Positions 1 through 12,742 of a stretch of 64,000 bases of DNA are shown piece by piece. A program made the translations under genes and the position numbers. Source of the DNA: Persicaria tinctoria. Lineage: Eukaryota > Streptophyta > Magnoliopsida > Caryophyllales > Polygonaceae. Within the stretch, counting starts at the first letter, position 1. Each line of letters begins with the position of its first letter. Under the pieces are notes generated by a model. The model searched no databases. It was given only the letters and a program-made list of their open reading frames with translations, and was not told the origin of the DNA. The DNA lies in assembly GCA_037127255.1 (NCBI GenBank), contig JBANSL010000020.1, positions 53,295,098 to 53,359,097 on the forward strand. Reading direction: 5' to 3'.

Positions 1-54
1 TGTTCCGATGTGGAGCATATTATAACTTTCTTTGTCATTTCAAATATGTTTCAG

Positions 55-511
55 TGTGGCTGATTCGAGACGTGCAAGTGTTTTGGTTGTCTTCATTGGT
101 GGGGTGACATTTGATGAGATACCTGCTCTTCGTTTTCTCAGTAGTCGGGTATGTTTTAGTATTTAAAACGTGTCTACTTAATCAATAGTTTTGCTATTGG
201 CTTTTTGAGGCATTGCTTAGTAATTGATTAGCCTTCCTAATGTCATGTTGTTTTCTGTGCTTGAAAATTTTAACACGTATTTGAAAGTTATCTCAGTATC
301 TGCCTTCTTTCTGCCACAGTCTTCCTTTATTTCCTTGTTGTGTTCCCACCATTAATTTAATTTACTCTCAAGGCAATCTGTTTTGCAGGAAGGAATGGCA
401 TATGAAACCCTTCATTTAGACTCCAAAGTGAAGAGCTTTTGTATGAACAAAACTAAAAGTAGCCCCTTGAAATGCATATGTGGAAGATTTTCCCCCATAC
501 CCACAATTTAA
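55..511 (+). pseudogene. VPS33-like C-terminal exons, truncated by window edge and abnormal at the 3' end
   Basis: Two exon-like segments. The first, 55-148, follows an AG acceptor and precedes a GT donor. It reads VLVVFIGGVTFDEIPALRFL, which I recognise as the C-terminal segment of plant VPS33, the Sec1/Munc18-family subunit of the HOPS and CORVET tethering complexes at the vacuole and endosome. The second starts at 389 after a TTTTGCAG acceptor in the same phase. It reads EGMAYE, as the family does, then leaves the family sequence and stops with TAA at 509-511. The expected C-terminal strand is therefore missing. Either a rearrangement replaced the last exon, or this is a decayed copy. The rest of the gene lies left of the window. 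The family call is from recognition by eye, not alignment. Confidence 0.6.
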
Positions 512-1637
512 AAACCCTGATTTCAAACAAAATTATCACTGGGCTTCCATTTTTCTAGCTAGATACATGTGAATCATCCATGGATGATCTAATCCCCTAG
601 TCTTGCTTCGCTTCTTTTCGTCTCAAGCACATACCTCATCGATCTTCGTTGAGCTCGACTTTCAGTTCACCCTAAATCTACAACAATCATCTCGCAACAT
701 AACAAGACATAACACTGTGACCAATCATCTCGCTACAATCATCAATCAGTAGCCTCACCCTCACATTAACAATACATAAATGCATATATAGTATAAGAGC
801 AATCCAAGGAGGAGACTATTATTGCATTTTGCAACTGGTTGCATCTGATTTTCAAATTATAAGAAACAAAACAAGCTAGGACGAAACTCGGCACTGGTAG
901 CCATAGATAATTATTATTATTTTTAGTATTTTTTTTTATTAGGATTTATCATATTTTGTAATCTTTATTAAGCTAGTTAATGAAGTAGGAAAGGATATCC
1001 TGATTTTAGAGAAAAACAACGTGAAGTAAAACCCTACAGAGAGCGAAAAACTTTCAATTATTTGTGAAAAGCGAAGCAGCGCTGAGAATTTGTTCTTGTC
1101 ATGGATTCGACAAGGGTGGATCATTGTGATTCCAACGGTGTTCGTGAGATTCGCATCAGAAACTTATAAGAGACGTATAATTGAGTCATGTAAAAGTAGA
1201 ATATCTTTCAAGTGTGTAGGTGCAAAACGCTTAAAGAGAGGAGGTGGTGTAGGAGGACTTTAGCCTAAAGTCACGGTCATATGAAGGCATGCACACTATT
1301 TTACGCTAGACCCTCGCTATGGTCTACGTATGTTGTAACCATGTTACGCATCAAACAGAGACGATAACAAATTAAGGAAGCATCAAACACATATATAGTA
1401 AATCTCGATCTCAAGTAGATGAAAGAGACGTATTATAATATGGTAGTGATTTTGCATTACAAAGAGATAGAGACAATAACCAGAGAAAGAGGTAACCATA
1501 TAGGTCGGTCTAAAATCCAAAATGAAAGATAATCATTATAGTCGAGGTGGAGGTAGTAACTAGGGTCATCTCAAATCCAAAATCAAAGATACTCAGGATA
1601 ATCTTCGTCGTCGTCGAGGCAGTAACAAGGGTCATCT
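512..1637. other. Intergenic, no gene seen
   Basis: AT-rich sequence. The reading frames are short and lack splice signals or recognisable domains. Direct copies of AGGGTCATCT begin near 1560 and run into the coding exon that starts at 1638. Confidence 0.5.
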
Positions 1638-2804
1638 TCAGGACGACCAGTAACGAGGGTCATCTTCGCCGAGGCAGTAAAGAGGGTCATCTCTATGGGG
1701 GCAGACGTCTTCAAGGTGAACCTCGGAACAGAACATACAGCTCAAACTGTAAATATAATCTTTCCTATCAGGGAGGCTGGGATGATAAGAACCCCATGCA
1801 TACCCCTCCGGCAATGGCTCATCGCGACTCACCCACGACGGTATTACATGACGAGGACTACAGGCTTTCTGATCGAAATCGTCCGAGTCGTCTGACAAAT
1901 CCATAACTGTCCACCCACCCAAAACCATCAACAAGAAAAACCAAATATCAATCAAATTAATGAATCAATAAGAAACACAATCATTAATTTACTCCAGTGA
2001 ATCAATAATCAACTCGATCGATCGATGCTATTTTATTTTCTACAGTAATTACTTGATCCATCATTCAATTCAATTCAATTCAATTCGGTAACAGTTTGAT
2101 CCATCGTTCAATTCAATTCAATTCAATTCAATTCGGTAACAGTTTTCCATGAATAATTCTCAAATGCAACGCCAATTAACCATCAGAAAGCACTCAACTC
2201 CTAATAATTAAATTTAAAATATACTCCATAGAAGTAGAAGTAGAACCAACATTAATAATTAATTTGTTAGAAATTTCTGAAATCAGGAGGAGGAAGAGCA
2301 TTTAATTTATATACCTGGATAAAGCTTCCTACGCAAGAGTCTTTCTCTACCGATCTTTAGATCCTCCCCTGTCAGGTAGTCGTCGAGTGCTTCTTCCTCC
2401 TCGTCGGAGCTCTCCCGGGTTTTCATGATGGTTGGTAAGTGGTCGAGTAGGTATTTTACAAGGTCGTCCCAGAGACCTTCAACGCCGTACTCACCCTTAT
2501 ATTTACTAATCAGATCCCGGAGAACGTCCAAATCCTGCTCATCCTCGTTGTACTCACCCCTAAATTTGTCGATCATCTCTTTCACCCTTTTCTCTTTCTC
2601 CTCCTCCGACTCCTTGACGGTTGACTTCCTAAATTTGTCGATCATCTCTTTCGCCCTTTTCTCTTTCTCCTCCTCCGACTCCTTGACGGTTGACTGTCTA
2701 TTGCCGGAGGAGGGAGGGATCAGTGTATCCGCCATAGCCTCCTCCGACTCCTTGACGGTTGACTGTCTATTGCCGGAGGAGGGAGGGATCGGTGTATCCG
2801 CCAT
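1638..2804 (-). CDS. Uncharacterised two-exon gene with internal peptide repeats
   Basis: Predicted exons are 2315-2804 and 1638-1906 on the minus strand. The donor (CCAG|GTATAT) is in phase 1 and the acceptor (GGACAG|TTATGG) continues the frame, giving 252 residues. I do not recognise the family. The N-terminal half is charged and built from duplications: a 22-residue unit beginning MADT(P/L)IPPSSGNRQ occurs twice, then a unit EKEKR(A/V)KEMIDKFR occurs twice. An acidic stretch (SSDEEEEALDDY) follows. Exon 2 is acidic and has Cys/His pairs (SCMFC and CPH) that could bind a metal, and it ends in a short DDPxYC-like repeat. The same repeat continues past the stop in another frame. The start is the first of two in-frame Met codons, each at the head of one duplicate. 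An expressed lineage-specific protein is plausible, but a degenerating gene is possible. Confidence 0.5.
2049..2144. repeat. Two tandem ~47-bp units containing (CAATT)n
   Basis: Within the intron of the 1638-2804 gene, a unit running from TTGATCCATC through CAATT repeats to GGTAACAGTTT occurs twice in tandem. The second copy has one more CAATT than the first. Confidence 0.75.
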
Positions 2805-4320
2805 AGCTTAGGGTTTCCGTACAAATAGAAGAAGAAATCGACAGAGAGATTTTGCGTTTAGAGGAGAGTGGAATGAATTGGATGCCTCTAGCGTAGGTAT
2901 AGGAGATTATATATAGCATTACCTAATTCTAATCCTACTAGGATAAGTATATAAATATAAATAAGGGATAAATCTAAATCTACATAAATATGTTTTTATA
3001 TATCTATATCTTATTATAGATAATCTACCTATAATAAATATATTCTTAAGAACATAATTTTCTCTTTTGACTCATTATACGACTTTGTTGTTCCCACATT
3101 AGGCCAATTTTGGTAGGCTAAATTTCCTATATAAATACTAATATGATTTAACTTTCACATCTAATTTCCATCACTCGATTCTATGTTTAGTACATTAAGC
3201 AACATAATATTTATTTTTATTATAATTTTGATGAATCTATAATAAAAAAGATTAATGTCATTTTCTAAAATATTATTTATGCAATGATAATTTAAATATG
3301 TCAAATATTATATTCCTATTGAAGAACTCTTGAATATCTTTACAATACTACAAATTTTATTTTTAATTAAAAATCATAACTATATAATATATAGATTTAT
3401 AATTGTATTATTTATAGATTTACATAAAATTAAAAACATAAAAATAAATAAATAAATAGCATTTGGCCTTCCAAAAGAGGAATCCAAATTTAGCCTTTTG
3501 TTTTGAAAATATGCCCAAAAAAAAAAGGCTAAAATGGGTTTTGGCCTAAGATGGGAGTAAAATTAGGTCAAAACCCATTTTTTGTCTTACCATGAGAGAT
3601 CTCTAAAGACAAACTCTATTAGCTAGATTCAAGTTATTCCAACACATATAATTAACAAAGTCGTAAATAACAACACCAAAAAGAAGGGAAAAGACGTTAA
3701 CGTTTGTGAAATAACATTAACAATATTCTAGAGTATATATAGGTCAAAATAAAAAAATCTATCCATAATTTTAATGGTGGTTTTATGTAATTAGTACCAG
3801 GTTGTGGGGGTTCACTTTCATTGTGGTAACTGGTAAGAGGCAAAACGGTTCCCCGCCAAAAAAAAAGAGGCAAAACGGTGTCGTATGAATGGACCCGCGA
3901 AATGGCTAAAACACCAAGTTTCAGTACATCTAACCAGCTGGAGTAATAGAGAGAGAGAGAGTGCGTTTCACTTTGAATGATCCGAGCAACCCAAAATCTA
4001 CCCTGAAAAGCTCATTAATAAAGAGAAAAACTTCAGCTTCCAATGTACTAGTTTTTGTTACAGGCTACACAACAACTCTTTTACTACAGTTTCGAGCACA
4101 TTAATTCTGCTCTAACAAAAAAAAACCTATGGCTTCCTAGTCGAAATCGTGTTCCGACTTATCCGGACTCTCGACGTTGCTTCTTTTACTAAATTAAAGA
4201 AAATAAAATTCGAGTCGCACGTTGATGTTACATTTGATCAAAACCAAGCTCGGGCGACTTGATCCAGGCCTAACACACAGTATTTTCGTTGTCCTCTACC
4301 CGCCCATGACTTGATCGGGT
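2805..4320. other. Intergenic region between divergent neighbours
   Basis: AT-rich spacer holding the presumed promoter of the minus-strand gene that starts at 2804 and the 3' flank of the kinesin gene that ends at 4321. No open gene seen. Contains the hairpin at 3531-3581 and a GA microsatellite near 3950. Confidence 0.5.
3531..3581. repeat. Inverted repeat (hairpin), possible MITE remnant
   Basis: AAAATGGGTTTTGGCCTA at 3531-3548 and its near-exact reverse complement at 3564-3581 flank a 15-nt loop. No convincing target duplication seen. Confidence 0.45.
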
Positions 4321-7300
4321 CTAGTCCACGTCTTTAGCTAGCTGTGCTTGAAATTGAGGATTCAAAGTCAAGGTCCTTGTTGCTAGATTGCGTATATCCT
4401 CCCTAGCGGAATTAGTTGATATACGTATAACTTCCTTCAATCCACCCGACGATATAAAATCTTTCGTATTGTCTTCTGCGGCAAATCAGCTCATTAGAGA
4501 CTCCATTTATGCATTTCATCAAAATCTAAGTGAATTAGTGTTGAACAGGAATAGTACCATTTTGTGCAAGATGGCAAAGGGCGAGTTCAATATGGCGTTG
4601 ACTGGGTTCGGATGTGTTAGCATTAGAGTTATCAATCAACCATACGACTGCACCCTCCTCGGTTAGAAGGGAAGGTCCCCTTCTATGTCCTGCAAGTCAG
4701 GGAAGAAATTTTTGCGGGTTAGCATTCGTCATAGAAACAGAAAACTGTCACATAAAGCAAATGTTGTTGCCCACCTTGAATAGCCTCTCGTGTTTCACAT
4801 TTCGCAAAGTTGGCTAGTCCTCGTGCCACTTGTGCAACCACTTCAGCATTCCTAGATCTAGCCATTCCAAGCAGCGCCTTGATGCATCCCTCATCTTTGA
4901 GCGATGTATGTAATGTGACTGTAAAATGAAATATCATCTTAAGACACGTCAACATGCTATAAGCTGCTATGCATTGTGCTAAATGCTTCTGACCACATTG
5001 TGATCAACAATGCGGTATGAAGTCAAGATGAGCTCACCGTTTCCACATAAGTTGGCAATTGCACCGGCAACCATTCTCAGGGTTTGGGGATCATCGGTTT
5101 TCATTGATGTATTCGCTAGTAAATGTGCCCCGCCCTTGCTCATTATCAATCCTTGATTGATCTCTAGAAGACGGGGAAAAAATTAGGCCAACTAAAAATG
5201 CCATGGTTTTCAACTAAAAGTGAATATGTAGCTAAAACAATTCAGAAGTTATTCACATTGAAAGTATCTATTTTATCATACAGCTAAATATTCCATCCAA
5301 GACTTTATAATGGTTCAGAAAAGCCTGCAAAACGACCAAAAGCTTGATGATCGACTATACAAAAATAAAAGTACTGTTTTCATTGTCATGTATATGCATT
5401 ATGCAGTGACGAGGATAAAAAGGACGCAAGGTACCGTTCATTGCTAAATTAGCAACTGCACCAGAAGCCACTCTAAGAATGGTTGTGTTCAGTGACGTCT
5501 GCAGGATCTTCAGCAGCGCATCTAAACCGCCATCCTTCACAATCTTTTCCTGGTTTGCATCTGAAAGTGAAATGGAAAGAATGGGACCAAGATGGGAAAA
5601 TAGAACATTAAGTTACATCGACTTTGTGCTAATATCAAGTAGAAACAAGCATGCTAACGGAATTCTATCCCAAGAATCATTAGTAATCCCAACTGGTGAG
5701 CAAAAGCATGAACTGGTTCCCCACCTTCAGCAGCGAGATTGGCTACCACCTTCACCGCATACATTTGATTGACAATATCATCAGAAGACAACATTGCTAC
5801 TACCTTTTCAAACCCAACTGGACAGATCACAAATTCAATCAATAGACAAACAAATTGGGGATGGGTGGGGACTTGGGGGAAATGCTACAGCAAACCATTC
5901 ATGTCCAAGAGAATGAAAGTAAAGGTCTTGCCTTCTTCACCGGCTTGAGTGGGACTGGCCCTCTGGCCAGATATTGACCGTCGTAGGCCCATAGAAGATC
6001 GGAATAATGATGAACTCCTACTGATGTGCTGCTTGACATGAACTTTTTTTCCCTATAAGGTAATCATAAACCATTAAAACCCTGAATCGCTAATGGGTAA
6101 AAAACCGAAGGGGTAGCCAATTTACCTCAATGTCCTCATTATATTCCTGCACAAGCTTCTTCAACTTCAGAAGTTCACTTTCAAGTATCACCTTTTCCTT
6201 CTCTTCACACAACACTTTATCTCTTGTGGTGTCAAGTTCACTCTTGAATTTTTCCTTAGTGTTTCAAATTTTCAGAAGAGAGAAAACTATTCTCAGTTTA
6301 AATTCATTGGATAAAAAGGAAACCGATTAAAATACAAATACATGCTTCTTACCTTTGCAAATACAAGATTTCTATGTTCTACTCTTAGGGACTCTAGCTC
6401 TTTCACGGTAATCTCATGCGACAAGTCCCTCTTCTCTAGCCTTTTCTTTAACTGAACAATCTCAGCTTGCTCCTTCAAGTTCATTTCCTCTAACTGTGTC
6501 CTCAATTCAGCAATCACAATTTCTTCCTCTCTCTGAAAAAAAGATATTTTACTACATCTGAAGATTTGCTAATTATAAGGCAGTTGAAATTAGTTTCCTT
6601 GTTATGTGAATAATGCAGCCCTATAAAGTGACACCTGAAGAAGTGAGAAAAGAAATTTCTAAAAGACAAAAAAACAAAAAAAGGTTAAGACAAATGTACC
6701 TGAATTGAATTTTGATCGCCTAGGAGTTTCCTTAGTGACAAAATTTGTTCCTCGGCACGTTGACGATGAGCATGCTCTTCTTCTATTTTATTCAATAACT
6801 CTGCAATTTTCTTCTCAAAAGTTTGAGTCGTGTCCGAGAATACCTTTTGACATGAGGAGTATTCCACTTGATGTTGCTAGTAAAAAGGACAAAGGGCAAG
6901 GATCAGACTTATTTGTTTTAATAAATAAAAACTTCAATTTTAATTTGATTAAAAAAACCTTTGACTAAACAAATCTAAAGAATGAGGGATTGCAATGACA
7001 AATGAAAATGCTAATCATAATCGTAAGTATCAATTTTCTCACTGCTAAGAAAATTCTATTAAAGTTTGAAGTTGAATATCCTATCAGGATAATGAGGCAT
7101 GTTGCAAAACTAATGTATCAGCTATAAACAGATTCCTTAAACTTTGGGAAGTCCAGAAGATCAACGTCATAATATTCATGTACTTCGAAAAATTTATTGT
7201 ATAAGTATTCTCACTCGTACCTACTTATTCTTTATAATCCATAGATATATGTTTTAAAATGTAAATGTGAAGCACAGTTTGTCTTATATAAAAGCATGGA

Positions 7301-10300
7301 CCCTAGAACAGTGAGAGACCTATTGAGAAGATAATAAACTGACAAGTGATAAAACATATATCTCATCTGCAGATCTGGAAATGCCAGTAAAGTACTAACC
7401 TGAATTGACCTTTCATGATCACTTAGGAGTTTCTTCATGGCGCCGAGTTGTCTTTCTGCTCCATCACATCGAGCTCGTTCATTTTCTAATTGCATGATCA
7501 ACTCTGCAATTTGTTTTTCATACATCTGAGTGGTATCTGCTAATGCCTTTTGGTATGTAGAGTTTTCATGCTGTTTTTGCTGCAATGCCAAGATGTGCTC
7601 ATCACTATCGAATATTCATCATTGCCAGTTGCCACAATATTGCTTTTTAAAGCAAAAACTGGATAGTCATTTAGTCTGTTGATCTAGGGGTGAGCATGGG
7701 GCTAGTATCCAGAAGCCTTTAAAACTCAATACCCAAATCTGATCCAATTTAAATTGCCCATATGAGTGTTAAGTTCAGACTAGATATAGTCTCTCCTTCT
7801 CATAGTTTTTTTGATAAAGATATCATGGCTTACAACAAATATATCTCTGCTAGACCAGTGACATATTGGGCTCAAGAAGATACCTTGAAATGTTCTAGGC
7901 TCATCTCCAAGCGTGCTACTTCATCCCGTAAAAGTTTGTTGCAATCCTTTTGATTATTCAAATCATTTATAACAATTTCCAGCTCCTTTTCCATGCGTGC
8001 ATTTTCCTTTTCTGAGATCTGAAATTAATGAAAGAAATAAGATAAAGAATAGATATCTAATTTCCACCACAGGCTGAAGAGAGAACTTGTTAAAATAGGC
8101 TTCAGAAACAGACCTCGGACCTTGCAACTAGGCTTTTTTCTGCCTCAGCAAAGGAATGCTGACACTCTTTGAGCTTCTTTTCCATTTCATTTATATATTT
8201 GTCCCTCAACTTTTGTTGCCTGTCAATCTCTTTAGTAAGATGATCAACTTTGCTCTCAAGCTTACGAGCCAAGCTCTCATAATCAAATTCTTCTTTCAAC
8301 TTCACCATATTAACTATCTTCATAGCCTGCCAAAAGTACAAAAGCAGAACCATTATAACAAGATATACAAGGATGACAGAGTCTCTTGTCCTCTGATGCA
8401 ACTATTATAGGTCAATTTACTCTGACAGGTTTATCGTCATATTTTCTCAGAGTTTTTTTTTGCAAGGTGCATACTTAAGTTGCTAAGATCATTGTTGTTC
8501 CAAGGACGTTTAGGTTAAGGATTAAATGGAACCCAAAATTGATTGTAGTATTGTTTGTTCCGCCTTTCAGTGAGCTACTTCCAATCATGCATTTTTTAAA
8601 AGAAAAGGATGAAATCTCGACTGCCTTATTTCCTCAATATGCTGCATAGAGGAGGACAGTCCGACAGTATCCTAAAGTAAGAGGTTGTGGTTTCCAAGAA
8701 ACGTCTTTTCATTGCACGAGTAAACAAAAAATAGCCTCCCAGAAATTAGTACAGCTCAAAGGATAAGATGGATCACTTACCCGTTGACCAAACATTATTG
8801 TACTCATAGTCTCAGCATGATTTCGTGCTGAAGGCCCAATCGTAATTATAAGGGAGGTCCTTGCAGAACCTGTTTCACAACCAATAGTATGTGTAAAAGA
8901 CACTCAGCTTACAACTTTGCTAAGAAAAACAAAATCTTCACGGAATGATGGAACTTTCTTATACGAGTCTACCTCATATATGGTGGTCGCAGTGGTCTAT
9001 GGAAAGCTCTTGGGTATAAGAGTATGCATTACATTTACTCAGGATTAAGAGCATAAAATAGGACAGAGTGAGTTACTATTATTACCTCCAAAAGAATCAC
9101 GAAGAAGTCTGGTCAACTTGGATTCTCTAGTTGGAATATGTGGACTGTTTTCAGCCAATGCATTTATACACTTTCCGAGTGATGTGAGGGATAGATTGAT
9201 AAATTTAGCTTCCTCAAGTAAATGCCCTTCACTTCCTGATACATGAAAATGTTCAAAAACATAATGTTGGAATAAGAACATAAAGAATTGCTATTACCAT
9301 CTATGCGTTGACCTTAACATAAGACATAAATCACACAATTCAGGCATCTGGTCATTTTTCACTTTTTTATGAGAGAGGGGGCGGGAAGGGTTGGAAGAGA
9401 TGTGAACAAGAATGATCAAGCAACCAACTTACCAGATTTGTCAACCCTTTCTGATCCAGCAAGATCGACAATTAAAAGTTTACTCTTCCGAATTGTGCGT
9501 AAGCCAGAACCACCATTTTCTTTATCTGGCTTTCCAGCAACTGACCTTCTAACATTTACCTAAAACAACAAAGAAATATACATTTGTTTAGGTTGATGCA
9601 CAAAGTAGTTCCAAATTTCCAATGACATACTGATCATAATTAAGGCATCAACCATTAAAATAGCATGACTGCGAGAAGAATTGGTGTTCATCTTAGTGTT
9701 TGCTGCATGACGGTTTGCATCACCCCTTTGCAACAGATCCATAAAGTGGTCAAGATCTTGAATACTGACCACTTCAGAACCAGGCACCAAGACTTCCCCA
9801 CTCTTAGGATCCTCAACTATAGGAATATTAACCTTCTCCGGTGAGAGTAAATCATGCACCGATTCCATATACAACTGAATCAAAATCCCAGAAAATGGTC
9901 AGCTTTCTTTAATGCACACAACTACTGATTTCAACACTATTGGATCCCCTTGTTCAAACTTCAAAGAAGATAATAAAGGAACGAATACATTCTTTTTTCC
10001 CTAAAATAAAGGAATAAATAAAACTCTGTGATGGATTAAATGAACATAGTAGAAAAAGAAAGAACTTGTCTACCTGTAAATAGGAGAATTCGACAGCATC
10101 ATAGTCAGGACATGTATTTGCAATTATATCCTCCATTGCTCTGACCATGATCCCACGCTCAGATGTATCATCTTTACCCAGATTGCCAACGGTGTGTGTC
10201 TTTCCAGTACCCGTTTGACCATAAGCCATAATAGTCCCATTGTAGCCACTCAGTACACTCTGAAACATATATATCAGACTTTACCATCCTTCACAACATG

Positions 10301-11309
10301 TCATCTGAATCCAGTTATACTCTAAGTAGATGTCACTCGCAAATGACATCAATCACAGACAGTACATTTCTAAATTCATAAGGACATAACAAAGATCAGA
10401 CTTTACCATCCTTTATCAGAGACATTGACTTGAGGATGGAAAAATGTAGCATAACTTAATATACTCGTATATGATATGGAATCACATCTTGGAAAAAGCA
10501 TTCTAAACAATCACAAGTCATTACAACTTACCTCAACTACAGGTTTTGCTACCACTTCATAGACACGCTTCTGAGACGCTGTGTCAGTGAGCACTTCATC
10601 GAACCTATACGATTCTGAACTCCAGTTGTTTTTCCTTAGTTTAAGCTTTTGCATCTGCAACAAAAAATAGAAGTTCAAAGATACCAAATGCAGCTTCTAT
10701 TCTTTTTGCCTTAGCAGAAACTTCAAAGAGAACCGCACTAATTGCAGTGAGGAGGATATACGGGATCTTAGAATAGCATTCACCTCTGGTTGGAGTTCTA
10801 CACAATCAGAATAATCAGAATCTGAGGCGAGATCCTCGGCATTTCTTGGCCTCAGCCTTATAGCTACTCTAACTCTTCCAGGTTCTGCAGAAATCGTAGG
10901 ATTAATTAAGTGTTAAATCACCAAATTGCGACACATCGAACAACAAGCCAATATACGAAGGCAAAGATTTGCAGGAACACAAATTTGAAGCATCAAATTG
11001 GAGATGAGGAGAGGCAGAGAGACCGGGATCATGAGCGATGATGGAATCGTTCCTGGAAAGAGGAGTAACAGCGCGCTTGCTAGGTTTGGAGGCATCGCTG
11101 TGATCAGAGGTGGGAGTGACAGCCCGATGCTTAGGTTTGGAGGCATCGCTATGATCAGAGGTGGAGTTAGAGTGTAGAGCTCTGGAATTCGGCGTGACGG
11201 AGCGCCTGTTAGCAGAAGCCTTGGACCTGTTGGTCGCCTGCGATGATCCATTGGCGATCTTGCTCATGGAGCTGGTGGTGGAAGAGTAATTCGCCGATGA
11301 TTTCGACAT
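4321..11309 (-). CDS. KIN-UC: Armadillo-repeat kinesin, KIN-UC/ARK1 type, complete 21-exon gene
   Basis: Plant-specific microtubule motor with C-terminal armadillo repeats; the Arabidopsis homologue ARK1/MRH2 acts in root-hair growth and microtubule dynamics. Exons (minus): 11024-11309, 10784-10884, 10532-10654, 10074-10259, 9653-9874, 9433-9559, 9086-9235, 8781-8869, 8114-8326, 7884-8018, 7400-7579, 6700-6876, 6353-6532, 6126-6254, 5932-6052, 5725-5817, 5435-5560, 5038-5163, 4775-4918, 4558-4689, 4321-4475. All phases join, giving 1064 residues, about the usual KIN-UC length. Order: Ser-rich N-terminus (1-95); motor domain to about 428 with P-loop GQTGTGKT (184-191), switch I NTNSSRSH (295-302) and switch II DLAGSE (338-343); coiled coil (about 430-765); Ser/Arg linker; four or so armadillo repeats (about 807-1064). 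One intron has a GC donor. Nothing is broken. KIN-UA/KIN-UB paralogues are the alternative, but the length favours KIN-UC. Confidence 0.93.
5818..5931 (-). other. GC-AG intron in the kinesin gene
   Basis: The intron between exons 15 and 16 begins GC (GAAG|GCAAGA) and ends AG (GTCCAG|TTGGG). Only this boundary keeps the frame into the first armadillo exon (EEVGFEK). No in-phase GT is available nearby. Confidence 0.8.
6700..7579 (-). repeat. Tandemly duplicated coiled-coil exons 11 and 12 of the kinesin
   Basis: Exons 7400-7579 (60 codons) and 6700-6876 (59 codons) are homologous end to end. Shared landmarks are the DTTQ(M/T)(Y/F)EK(Q/K)IAEL core, a Gln-rich start and an SIQ end, and both have phase-0 borders. 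An exon duplication lengthened the coiled coil. Confidence 0.8.
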
Positions 11310-11943
11310 TTTGTCCGATCAACTCGTTCAGGAGGAGCGAGGAGGGGACGGGAAGAGGAAGATGAATGAAATTTGTGGAAATTGAAACATGGAAAACTGG
11401 AATTGAACTTCATTGATAGAGAGAGAGGGAGAGCAGGAAGTTTGGAGGTTGAGGGAGCGGGGAGAAAGAGTGGCAAAAACGTCGAGGCCGGCACCATTTT
11501 TATTTTTATTCTATTTATTTATATTCCAACTTCCAAGTATTTACAATTTTGGAGTATAGATTATTGTTATTTTTTTTTAGAAAATTGATTATTGTTAATT
11601 TGGAATAATATGATCAAGTCACATTATATTTTCAAACTATAATACTGAGGAATAATATGATCAAGTCACATTATATTTTCAAATTATAATACTGAGTAAT
11701 TTATTGTGGATATTTAGCGTTTCATCCCGTATTAAATAGGTTGATAATTGTTACTAAATACTAGTATATATTAAACAATTTGTTATTTGAAATGACATGT
11801 GTCAATTATATTCTACTTTATATTTGATCTACAATGTACGTAATTTTAAAAGAAAAATTATTTTTAAGCTCAATTTTTTCTATATATTTGACATAGGCCT
11901 CATTTGGTCATCTAATTGTGAAAAAAACTCTATCATAAAGTAA
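11310..11943. other. Kinesin upstream region with a 47-bp tandem duplication
   Basis: Probable kinesin 5' leader and promoter. The 47-bp unit at 11603-11649 is repeated directly at 11650-11696 with one mismatch. No gene seen. Confidence 0.6.
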
Positions 11944-12305
11944 GCGCTCGTTTGGATAAATGTAGGAAGTCTACTTCTCGGGAATTTAATTCATGGAAAG
12001 TCTACTTTCCATGAATTACACTTTCTGAGATTTTATAAAACATATTTGGTTGAAAAATTAAAAAATGGTGGATTTGATATAGTGAGATAAATAAGAGATT
12101 TTTATTAGTAAGAAAATGGTGGAAGTTGTCTTACCATGTACCCCCTTGGTAATTTCAATTCCTGTATTTCACATGAAGTTAAATTCATGAAAATTTCAAT
12201 TCCTGGGTTTTTGGAGATGAATTTTTTTAACCAAACACAGATATTCTATCAAACTTTCTAGGATATTTAACTTCCTGGGTTTTTCAAACCAATCCAAACG
12301 AGCAC
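11944..12305. mobile_element. Tourist-like MITE (PIF/Harbinger type)
   Basis: A 362-bp element with terminal inverted repeats GCGCTCGTTTGGAT at the left and GTGCTCGTTTGGAT when the right end is reverse-complemented. It is flanked by TAA at 11941-11943 and at 12306-12308. The 3-bp TAA duplication and small size fit PIF/Harbinger MITEs. No coding capacity. Confidence 0.75.
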
Positions 12306-12742
12306 TAAGATTAATTTATGTGTTTGATTAAAAAATTTATTCTAGAAAACCCATAAATTTAACTTGAGAAAGTCGATCGGCAAGATGTGTTTTGGCTATT
12401 TACAAGACAAACTTTACGTAATTGCATTAATAATTACGGATTGGCCCGAGAGACGACGAGGGACCGAAATATTGAAGTCTCGTCAATCTCGTTGTATGTG
12501 ATGAAAAAACAATATTTTGGATAAGTTTTAGTTTCTTTTCCTTTGAGGTTAGTGAATTTCGACATTTTTTGTTGTTGTGTTTTTTGTTGAGGCTATAGTA
12601 TTCCCTCGACACAATTCTTCAAGCATTTAATGGAACATCGACCAATTTCTATGAGGCAAATACATACCCTCGGCCCAGTTCATCGAGCCTATGCCTTCTT
12701 ATTGGCATAATAAATCAAAGTTTGTATAGATGAAAATATAAA

